Shown here: piece after piece, positions 54,942 to 64,000 of the stretch
Layout of the letters: every line of letters begins with the position of its first letter
Position numbering within the stretch: position 1 is the stretch's first letter
Source of the DNA: Drosophila pseudoobscura
Lineage: Eukaryota; Arthropoda; Insecta; Diptera; Drosophilidae
Length of the DNA stretch: 64,000 nucleotides
Assembly (NCBI RefSeq): GCF_009870125.1
Contig: NC_046683.1
Span: forward strand, 51,723,869-51,787,868
Reading direction: 5' to 3'
Position numbers and translations under genes: made by a program
The notes under the pieces: model-generated
The model's input: only the letters and a program-made list of their open reading frames with translations
Told to the model about the DNA's origin: nothing
Databases searched by the model: none

Positions 54942-55352
54942 GGAGTTGTCGGTGACGCGTGCGCACATTCCAATCCATGTTTTGCAGCTCGTTTATGGCG
55001 ACTGCACTTCATGTTGCAACAACTGCTGCTGCTGCTGCTGCTACGGCTACTGCTGCTGCTGCAGTTGATGCTGCTGCACTTGACTTACTTGCCACTCTCT
55101 GGCTCTCCCTCTGCATCTGCCTCTCCCTTTCTTTCTTTCTCTCTCTGTCGCTCTGTCCGTGCTGCATCTGGTAACTGCCATCTTTGCAATGCATTTCACT
55201 TTCATTATGATGCAGTCAGTTTTTGCCACTAAAAATGGCAACGGGGCAATGCCAATGTGTGGTTTTTCCGAGTCAAAATGAAAAACCAGTTGGGAGTTGA
55301 GTCGAGTCGCGCGGCGGCTGCATCTGCTGCAGTTTTCCCACCGCTCTATCCC

Positions 55353-55410
55353 TCTCCAGTTCTCCAGCTCTCCAGCTCTTCAGCTCTTCAGCTCTCCAGC
55401 TCTCCATCTC
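55353..55410. repeat. CAGCTCTCC/CAGCTCTT minisatellite
   Basis: Six or more imperfect 8-9-mer units, CT-rich on the plus strand. Confidence 0.82.
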
Positions 55411-55831
55411 TCTCGCTCACAACAGCTGACAGCTGCACTCACCTCGTGGAGCGGCGTGTCTCAGTGTAGGCGTCTCAGCCTTGTCTCTTTTGTTTCTGCT
55501 TCCTTTCGCTGCTCCCTCCCCTCTGTCTCTGTACTTCTCTACTTCTCTCTGTCTCTCTCCTTTCGTTAGTTGTTTTTACTTTCTTCTAATAGATCGTTAG
55601 CCGTGCCATGAACTTGCAATTGATTGCTTATTGTTAAATGAAAATGGAAAGTCATTTTCGTATGCAGTGCTTTTTATTTTATTTTCGTTTTCCTTTTCGT
55701 GGGTTTTCATTAACGATGCCTTTGTTGTCGCTTTCCCGAACAAAAAACTTTAAGGAGATCCCCAAAAAGTGCAAGCGGGTCAAATACCAGTATTTCGTGT
55801 ACACCCAAAGAAAAGCTTCCCTTGTTAAATC

Positions 55832-56080
55832 TACACTCGGCGAAAAATGGCACATTCAAAATAGCACGCACATTTTTTAATTAAATACTTATTCTGTCGA
55901 AAGGTTCTTTCGTACGAAATACATTTAATTTTTTAACTTAAATGTGAAAAATCAAGAATCAAATAAAGAATAGTATTCTTAAATAATTGAAATATATTTT
56001 AAATTTCCAATTAAACGAAAACTAATTCTTAATGAATCTTAATGGTTCAACGATTATCCTCCCCCATTTTGTTCAGTGTA
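55832..56080. mobile_element. MITE-like element, copy 2
   Basis: Starts TACACTCGGCGAAAAATGGC and ends TTTTGTTCAGTGTA, 249 bp, AT-rich, no coding capacity. The first 20 bases match the start of copy 4 (TACACTCAGAGAAAAATGGC) at 18 positions. Confidence 0.55.
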
Positions 56081-56932
56081 CTACATTCTGTACTCGCGTT
56101 GGGTATTTTTATTGATTTGCCAGCTGGTCGAACGGAAAGCGAAAGTAATTACAGTTAGTCATGCAACGCAGCAGCAGCAGCATACACACCCACCCACACT
56201 GTCTCACACACACAAACACACACAGACACTTCTAAGTAGATAAAAAAGAAGCGATAAAATGCAGCAAAAGCCAGCGCCAACCCCAATTGCAGCAGCAGCA
56301 GCAGGAAAGAAGCAGCAACAGTGGCAGAAGCAGCGGACAGGCGGACCCTTGAATGACTTTCTTATAGTGTTTGTCTCCCTCTTTCTCCCAGTCTCCCTCT
56401 CACTCTCTCTCTCTGTGTGTGTGTGTGTGTGTATGTTTGTCCCCCCGCACGCAACAGAATCAATTTTTATTGGTTACACAACGACGCCAGCAGTGTGGGA
56501 GAGGGGGCGGGGGAAGTCGATGGGAAGGGAAGTGCATTGACCCCTCAGGCGACGACGACTCGTGAGTTTTTAGTACTTCTTTGCTTACCCTCGAGGAAGC
56601 GGTACATCTGTTGTCTCAGCCACTTTACAACGGAAGAAGGGGTACTGCAGTGGAACACTATGTGGGTAATGCGTATGAAGGGTAGCCTATGGTTCGGCTC
56701 TATCAACTGCTTTTCCCCGTTGCTGCTCCCTCATTTTGAGGTCTTTTCAGTTGAGTTGGCGCTTGGGACCCTACAAACAGAAATGACATAGAAGCCCATG
56801 CTTGTGCTTTGGAAACAGTTTTTCCTCAGAGAGATCTGTGAACCATCTGTTGTTATAAGTGTTCTTTAATGTAATATATTTTGTCTTTATGCATTTAGAT
56901 CATTCCATCCAGTACTATATCTCCGTTACTCC

Positions 56933-57262
56933 TTAGAATTTCCAGGAGGCCTGAATGCCGCCGCCGTAGTCGTTGCGATTGTAATCGAAATTGCGGCTTG
57001 CCTGGGCATAGGCATCGACAGTGCCACGCCCATCGCGGCTGGAATACAGATTTTGGTTGTACTGCACGCTGGCCTCGCGGCCTCTCTGCGGATCCTTGCT
57101 GGCCTCCACAACCACAGAACCGCCTTCGGGAGAGCGTACGTGGCGAACCAGGGACAGATCTCCTCCATAGTACTCATCCGGATCCGGCTGGGGAAAGGCA
57201 GACACCACAGCCAGGAGACAGCAGGCGAGGACGGCCACGAGGGTGCACTTGTTGGAAGACAT
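56933..57262 (-). CDS. edin: Small secreted immune-type peptide, probably edin
   Basis: A single exon encodes 109 residues. A signal peptide is clear: MSSNK then CTLVAVLACCLLAVVSA, with likely cleavage after Ala22. The next stretch, FPQPDPDEYYGG, leads to RHVR at residues 40-43, a furin-type R-x-x-R site, so a prodomain is likely removed. The remaining part ends NLYSSRDGRGTVDAYAQASR then a YGGGIQASWKF tail. It recalls the Gly-rich G domain of attacins and diptericins, but lacks their length. edin (elevated during infection) is a short fat-body peptide of this general form, and its gene lies near Oatp74D in D. melanogaster as I remember; the name is therefore probable rather than certain. The upstream DNA has a TATA box and kappaB- and GATA-type sites. 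A minus-strand ATTAAA at 56865-56870 may be the poly(A) signal. Confidence 0.75.
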   Translation of the reverse strand: MSSNKCTLVAVLACCLLAVVSAFPQPDPDEYYGGDLSLVRHVRSPEGGSVVVEASKDPQRGREASVQYNQNLYSSRDGRGTVDAYAQASRNFDYNRNDYGGGIQASWKF

Positions 57263-57316
57263 CTTGGCTTGTGAGATGGTAGAATACAACTGATGTCGAT
57301 CTAGGGATCGGTTGCA

Positions 57317-57325
57317 GCTTTTATA
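57317..57325 (-). promoter_or_regulatory. TATA box of the edin-like gene
   Basis: TATAAAAGC on the minus strand, 55-63 bp upstream of the start codon, correctly placed for a short leader. Confidence 0.7.
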
Positions 57326-57353
57326 GGAGAATTGTAACAAGAGAATTGAACAT

Positions 57354-57380
57354 GGGATTTACCTCGAAGCGGGGAATCCT
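57354..57380 (-). promoter_or_regulatory. Pair of kappaB-like sites
   Basis: GGGATTTACC (57354-57363) and GGGGAATCCT (57371-57380) both fit loose Rel/NF-kappaB consensus sequences of fly immune genes. They sit 30-60 bp upstream of the TATA box, where such sites are functional in antimicrobial peptide genes. Confidence 0.55.
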
Positions 57381-57399
57381 ATTTTGAGATGACATTTTC

Positions 57400-57465
57400 T
57401 CTTATCTGCCCCCGAGGGTGGTTTTTTTTCGAAAGGTGCATCCCCAATACGGGGTTCCTTATCTC
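57400..57465 (-). promoter_or_regulatory. GATA sites and a third kappaB-like site
   Basis: CTTATCT at 57401-57407 and TTATCT at 57459-57464 are GATA-factor sites; the second overlaps GGGGTTCCTT (57451-57460), a weaker kappaB-like word. Adjacent kappaB and GATA sites are a known arrangement for fat-body immune induction. Confidence 0.45.
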
Positions 57466-58505
57466 TACCACATACATTTATATATGCTTTGTTTTTCAGA
57501 CTATATGGCGACAAGAACATAGTCGCATTTCAGGTGAAGACATAAGCAGAAGAATTTGGGGAACCATTGAGGATACCTCAGGATTTACATATGTTTATGT
57601 TTTAGGATGAAGACAGGACTCCAAGCACAAAGGAAGACACTGCTCGGGATTTCAGAGAACAAGTAACAGACGAAGATACATATGACTGTTTAAAGAATAA
57701 TTACCACGAGGTCTTTCTTCCAGGCTATTAAAAAAAAACCCATAGCATCATGATGATCCTTCAAGGATTATGGAGTCTCTTTGTTAGTTAATTTATCCAA
57801 ATTTTTCTCCGGACAACCTGCTTCTAATCAGCTCAAAAGAGGGCGCGCCCTGTCCATAATAACTTTTCTTTTCTAAACGCATTCGAATCGGCCTACGCAA
57901 CAAGCTTTTAGATAACGCCAAAAGAGAGCTCTATTAAAACATAACACACACACGCACAAGAAACTATCAAGAAGGCAACAACGACTGTAAAATCATTAAG
58001 TAGAATTTAGTTCAAATGAGTTCGTTGACACAGAAACGAAAGAAATCAAAATAAGATTTTAGTTTTCCCGTGCGTATCGTCTCCCCGGGCTCCTGGTCTC
58101 GGTCCCAACCCACACGCACAATTCTTTGAAACATTGTTCTATAGCTTTCTTGCCGCGTCAGTTATCGGCCCTGGAGATAGCGACCAGAGCGTCATTGATT
58201 AGTAGTTCGGGTGGCATAAATGAATGCCTAATCGGAACCCAGCCCGAAGTAGAAAAAGAAAAAACCTTTGCCAAATGCTGAACGGCTTGCCATGAACTTG
58301 AATTTTGATGATTGTGAAAGTAAATGGTGATATACTATATACATACGTATGTGTATAGCATACAGTTTGTCTCTCAATTCTTTCGACGAGAACTGATTTC
58401 TAATCACAATTTCGAGTGCTGTAATTATATGTGTGCGTACTGGTGCCCTCGGCAAGCGATCTCAATGCGAAAGTCTTTCTGTCTGTATGTCTCCCAGTCC
58501 ATACA

Positions 58506-58640
58506 TACACTCACAAAAACAAAACACGCACATTTAAATGAAATTTTCGGGTTTCAAATTCAAGCGTAGTGCAAAGGTATGCATTTTTAAATCCAAGTGT
58601 AAGCATTACAAATTTCAGGGCTGTTTTTTCTCCGGGTGTA
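58506..58640. mobile_element. MITE-like element, copy 3 (short)
   Basis: Starts TACACTCACAAAAAC and ends TTTTTTCTCCGGGTGTA, 135 bp. The right end is close to that of copy 4 (TTTCTCTGGGTGTA). Probably internally deleted. Confidence 0.45.
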
Positions 58641-61600
58641 GATCATTTGCAGGTGAAAGTTGTTTGCATGTGCCGTCGCTTAGGTCTCCTCTATTCGATT
58701 TAGATTTCATTTACCTGGTCTGTGCGGCGTTATCTATTGAATATCAAGTTATGCATTTACATCTTTTGTCACCTGCTGGCTATTTATCTGGTATCGCTGC
58801 CCGGCCCTCGGGGCGTATACACAATGTGAAATAGAAAACCAAACCAAAGCAAGCCAAAAGGCTAGAAAGGCTTGAAAAGAGAAAAAAAGATACAAACACA
58901 AGATACAATACACGTGTCGATGTCTGAGAAGTTGTCGAGTCATAATGGTACATTTTTATAGATCTAGCCGAGAATCTAGTGGGCGGAGGGGTCGGCGGTG
59001 CTGAAACGACCATTTCACATTTGGATTTGATGTTTTTTATGGTCCCCCTCCAAACAATTAATATCAAAATTCATTGAGAGTGGTACGATGGTGGCGCTGA
59101 ATGAAAGCCTATATAGCATATGTACATACATACATATTTACTTATATATTTGCTGTATGTACATATGTATTCTGGTCTTGTGGGGCAGCCATTTGTCTAG
59201 GTTCGAAGACAGACAGACAGCGAAAAAAATGCGTGGCGTACGCACGCTTTCAAAATAAATTATATATGCGGCGATGATACGTTAATATATAGACAAATGC
59301 GTTCACATATATGTACGTACCTCCCGTATACAATATTGTATATGTATATATACATATATGATATATAGAGATATCTCTCCCTCTCTGTTACTCTCTGGCT
59401 GTTTTAAAAAAGATTTATTTGCCAAAAAAAAATATTGTATGACGACGAAAAGAGCAATAAAATCACGAATGGGCCAGAGACGGAGACGCTTCTGCCGCCG
59501 CTTTTGGCCCGTTTATTGTGTGGTCTCTGCTCTCCAAGTTTGTCAACAAAGGAAGAAGAAAGACGGAGAAGAAAATGGCCCAAGAGGGGAGCCGGAGCAG
59601 TGAGAAGTATCTGGCTAAGACGAGCTCATTCGGGATCGATGGGATGGGAAAGATTTTGGTTCGGTCTACACCCGATACAATTTTAGCTAATCCATTCTTG
59701 GTGAATACTCTATTGTTTTTCAACAATATTTCTTAGAAGTTTTTTCTTTAATTTCTTTAATGAACAAATATGTAAGCTAATAATATATATCAATTGCATA
59801 ATATATTTTAGACATAAATCATTCAAAGCATTTCATAAATACATACAAATTTATTAAGAAAAGACCAGAAAGAGGAAATACAACAATTCTTGTCTCAGTA
59901 TCAGTCTCAGTCTCAGTCTCAGTCGAGAGGAGTTCTACTTCTACGGTAATGGAGAACCAAGAACATAGAGAATCGAGAATCGAGAGTGGAGGAGAGGCTG
60001 TTCTGTGGCTGCTTTTATTGTTATTGCTGTTTGTGTTATGCGTTGCGCTTAAGTCAAGTTCAAGGACTGTCAATTAAATTGAAATCACTTGCTAAAGACG
60101 CGCAACGCAGCACAAAACAAGCTTCCAGATGAGTCGTCGCTCAGTGGAGAGGAGGAGCAGAGATGAAGGGGGACCAGACCATACCATGGGGCCTGTCAAG
60201 CTGGAGACTCGCTTTTTGTCTGTGTACGTGTGTGAGTGTGCTGTGTATCTGTGTCTGTATCTGTATCTATAGAGAAATGCCTCGGTTTTTGTTCGATTTT
60301 GCACGCAGCTCGTTTACATTTTGTTATTGCGGATGCTGCGTAGTAGTTACAGTGCGGTAATTGTACGGCCCCCGTTGATGATGCTGATGATCCATGCATG
60401 AATCGCATCGCCTTCCTCTCGGAGATTTCTGGCACTTCTGTCTCTAGCTCTGGCTCTGCCTTCCAGCTACTCTAGGCTTGCCTTTGAGTGATCTTCTTTT
60501 GTATGTCATCTTAGCTTTAAGCAAGTCAAGTGCGACTCTTGTGGTTTGTTAATCGTTCTCAAACTGTTGCCAGTCACAGTCCAAGTCCCAGTCCCAGTCC
60601 CAGTCCCAGGCCCCAATCTAGATATGTTTCAAGTGAGGGCGTGTCCATAGAGAATGCGTGATATATATTCATGACTGGCATTGCGGAATGGGGTCTCCAT
60701 AAGAGGTCTGAGAAAGCGTAAGAACTTTGAAAGACTTTCGGTTAAAAAATACAATAGACAGACGGCTCTCAATTCCTTAAAAATTTAAATTAAAAACAAA
60801 ATATATCCTGTTGTACTTTTACCTTTGGGAGTGCTTATAATCCTATTTGATCTGTGTTAAACGGAACAGGGGATATTCCTTCACCTCTCTAGCACGTGTT
60901 CCATTATATTCTATTATCAGATCTTATTTTTTTAATTGACAAATCACATCTGGATGAAACGATGGGCACGACACAGACCGCAACTCCGACCCCATCCCAA
61001 TCCAATAGATACACATGCACGGCCCAGCCCAGGGGCAATTCCTAACTATGTTTTTAGGCCAACTTTCAGTTTCTCGAAAATGTGAATCGAGGTTTTCATA
61101 TCAAATGTGGTCACAGCCAGCAGTCAGACGCCTCGCATATGAGTAAATGCATAATAAATGATGATTTTTTTTGAGCGGGGAGCGTATTTGTTTCTTCAGT
61201 TGATTAGCATAATGCCAAATACATACGATAGACACCATCCCATAATATACATACGAGTGTGTATCTATAGATCCGCTTGATTCAGTAAACAACTTTACAC
61301 GTGCTCGAAAAGAAAAGGAAATTCTATAAGAAATGTGAATTCTGGATTTCTGGATATACATATGTATATATGGATATCTTCTTTGTGTATAGAATTTTTT
61401 GGTATTATTTTTCATAGCATGAAGAAATTTGCTTTTAGCCGCTAAACAGAAACAGCAACATGTCAATCCATCAGAGACAAAGCCAGCGCAAAGGAAGCGC
61501 CGGAAACCCATCAGTGGAGCATTTAGGGAGAGGTACGGTACTATATACGAGGAACTCTTGCCTCTGCCAATATTTTGCCAATAAAAAACATTTTTCGCTT

Positions 61601-62063
61601 CGTTTCGTTAATCAATACACGAAACTCATTTTATTTTCTTTTTTCATGTTTTTTTTTGTTGTTTTTTAGAATATTTTTTGTATGCCAAGAATTTAAATTA
61701 GTAGGAAATCTGGTTTTCTGGTTTTCTGATTTCGGGTTCGCGTTCTCTCTCTCTTTCTCTCTGGCAGTCTTCTTCAACTGCTGCTGTTTCTGTTCTACTC
61801 AGTATTCTTGTTTTTGTCTGCCTTTTTCATCTTTGGACCTTTTTCTGCGACGTTATTACAGGTGAATTCTGTAGTTTTTTTAGGCTGTTGCTTTGCCTCA
61901 TACCTACAATAAAAAAAACCAAGAGCGGAGACAGAAAACAAAATGAAATGAGTTTTGCCCGAAACCGAATGGCTTTGGGCCATTGATCATTTATTGATCG
62001 AGACAGAAACAGACACAGAAAAGGGAGAAGCAGAGGAAATGGCATTTGGGATTTAAGAATCCA

Positions 62064-62432
62064 TACACTCAGAGAAAAATGGCATGCCAAAAAGAAACAC
62101 ACACTTATAGTGAAATGAAATGTTCGGTTTTGAAATAAAAACATAATGAAATTAAATAGAATTTACTCTGATATAAACAAAAAAGTATTACAAATTCTTT
62201 TTAATCAGGCCCATATTTAATCTAAATATAAAAAACTGTAAGATATATACAATAATGTATTAAATTATATTTCATGAAATATATTTAAATAAAATTTGAA
62301 ATATTTCAATATTCATATATCAAAATGTTAGTGAAAACCACTTTCTTTTTACAATTTTCACTTTCGGAGTGGATCTATTGGCATATATCCAAGGCTAAAT
62401 ATTCAAATTTCATTTCCATTTCTCTGGGTGTA
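62064..62432. mobile_element. MITE-like element, copy 4 (best ends)
   Basis: Starts TACACTCAGAGAAA and ends TTTCTCTGGGTGTA, 13 of 14 positions complementary, with 369 bp of AT-rich non-coding DNA. CCA flanks both ends (62061-62063 and 62433-62435), a possible 3-bp target duplication. Confidence 0.6.
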
Positions 62433-64000
62433 CCAATGGAAACTTTTGGTTAAGAGTTGCTTCAGATATTGAGGTATTAATTGCATCGAAGTTGAGGATA
62501 CAAATATCATTTATATGTAAACATATTTCCCCATTCATTTCAGAACGAGTATTTTCTCTGTCACTTTCAGATGACAGAAATCCCAAAATTCATGACTCTG
62601 AAGATGTGTACGCATTCAATACACTGTAGTACCACGGGTACAAGAGTACGAGTAAATGGATAATAAAAATCAGTGATAACGAACCCGATGTGGGTCAGAT
62701 GGAAGACAATGTTTTCTGTTCCATTCTGGTTTTTGGTTTTTGGTTTCTGTTTCTGGCCAGAACAAACACTCTACTCTTATAATTGAGGTACAAAAGTGAA
62801 ACTCTCTCCGTTTCTGCATCGGATCGGAGTTTTCTGGGTTGCGGTATAAACATTTACATTTGATTAAACAACGTTTATTGATTGTTGTTCTGGTTGTGCG
62901 CATTGCATTGTTGTTTCCTCATGGGAATGCGTGGACCGATCCCGTACGGGCATTTATTTTAATGCATTTCGCCAGGCAGACCGCGCAGAAGAAGAGGACA
63001 ACGCTGGGGCCCGCCCAACCGCTTGTATCTGTGTCTGCATCTGCATCTGTGTATCTTTTTTATCTGTGCGTATTTATTTTGGTTTTACGGCATGTAATTA
63101 CAAAGGGAGAGGAGAGAGACAGAGACAGAGATGAAGACAACAGACAGAGACGGACAGAAATGGAATGTATTCCATGTTCTTTTTGGTTTCGATTTTTTTC
63201 GTTTCGTCTTTCGTTTCTTATCATTATTTTCCTGTGTATTTTGTGCGCTTTCTGATTGCCCATCCCCTCCACTCCCTTCAGCTGCCACAGCATTCATTTT
63301 TTTTTTGGGGAACACTTAAGAAATTTCACCCAATATAGCATATAATTTTTGTAGGCCGTCCGATCCGTGTTTCACTTTCTCTGGCGCCTGCGAAGAGCAC
63401 TCCGAAAATACCAAAAGACAATACAACCAAAGGGAGAAGAGAACCAAAGAAGATGAATGCATAGACATATTTTTGACTGAAAGAATTATTTTGGTTTTCA
63501 TTTCTTTGGGGCTTCATTAAAAAGGGAAATTTCAGTGCCCACAAAAAAGAAAGAAAAAAATAAAATCAGGTCATTCCATGGATATTTTTTTGGATGTTTA
63601 AGTTATTGAGAAGATGTGTATGATAGAATGGTAAACTACCTATATGATCTATAATATCTATACAGATTGGTATACATTCACTCAACATTCAGATAGTTTT
63701 TTAGATGAGTTGATACTTAAATATAAATATATTTATTTAAGCTGTACTTACGCCTAACTCGTCTGATTCTGATTCTCTTCTAGCTCTCCGTTCCTCGGAC
63801 TCGGACTTGGACACGGACACGGGCTCTGTTTCTGTTATTTTTTCATTCAGAATTTGCCACGCAATTTACGCGTTTAATTTGTGGCTGGCTCTGGCTTCTC
63901 CGCTCTGCCCCGCACTTTTTTCCTGTATTTTTTTTTTTGTTTTTTCACACACCAAAATATTTTATTGGAGGGAGGCCGTATATTTATTTAATAATTGCAC

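Larger units (their letters stand above)
41906..56864. other. Gene-poor region of about 15 kb
   Basis: No coding exon is supported on either strand. The region is AT-rich with islands of CT, GT, CAG and TACATA simple repeats and two MITE-like elements (43923-44196 and 55832-56080). Two stretches, 50560-51300 and 55015-55600, are denser in CTCTCT and CAGCAG, as promoters or leaders of developmental fly genes often are, but I found no exon to attach them to. It may be regulatory DNA or an intron of a gene that extends past the window. Confidence 0.5.
57470..64000. other. Gene-poor region at the right end
   Basis: No supported coding exon on either strand. AT-rich sequence with CT/GA and TACATA tracts, a CAGTCT tract at 59893-59926, a CAGTCC tract at 60579-60612, and two MITE-like elements. 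The open frames here are low-complexity and unsupported. Confidence 0.5.

Overview
The window looks like nuclear DNA of a Drosophila species. The genes have short GT-AG introns and typical fly core-promoter motifs. Non-coding DNA is dense in microsatellites (CA, GA, CAG, CATC, TACATA), and the recognisable proteins are close to their D. melanogaster counterparts. The repeat landscape and the gene combination suggest the obscura group (pseudoobscura-like), but this is inference.

Layout. 0.1-1.8 kb: a defective Tc1/mariner-type transposon whose left half has been replaced by an inverted copy of its right half, giving two arms of about 743 bp. 2.3-4.7 kb: two compact plus-strand housekeeping genes, an ANKMY2-type ankyrin/MYND protein (3 exons, 404 aa) and acireductone dioxygenase Adi1 (5 exons, 187 aa, with two consecutive apparent GC-AG introns). 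4.7-9.2 kb: a repeat-rich spacer with an interspersed family that carries core-promoter-like motifs. About 9.25-32.1 kb: simjang (p66, a NuRD subunit), with a likely non-coding first exon, an intron of about 17 kb full of simple repeats, and eight coding exons (959 aa). 33.9-34.8 kb: more copies of the spacer repeat; the last one runs directly into the promoter of the next gene. 34.9-36.6 kb: the intronless U4/U6 snRNP 60K/Prp4 gene (558 aa). 37.7-40.6 kb, minus strand: an organic anion transporter, probably Oatp74D/Ecdysone Importer (6 coding exons, 838 aa). 41-57 kb: a gene-poor region with interspersed repeats and several MITE-like elements. 56.9-57.3 kb, minus strand: a small secreted, probably immune-induced peptide (edin-like), with a TATA box and kappaB/GATA sites upstream. 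57.5-64 kb: no coding gene seen.

The genes do not form a pathway. ANKMY2, Adi1, simj and Prp4 are broadly expressed types with motif-1/6/7 promoters. The transporter and the immune peptide are regulated types. The most unusual observations are the snap-back Tc1 element, the homology between the Prp4 core-promoter region and a dispersed intergenic repeat, the paired GC-AG introns in Adi1, the repeated T-I-T-P motif in simjang, and a small MITE family with TACACYCAGAGAAA-like ends. Splice sites and gene models were derived by reading frame and homology only; no transcript data were available.
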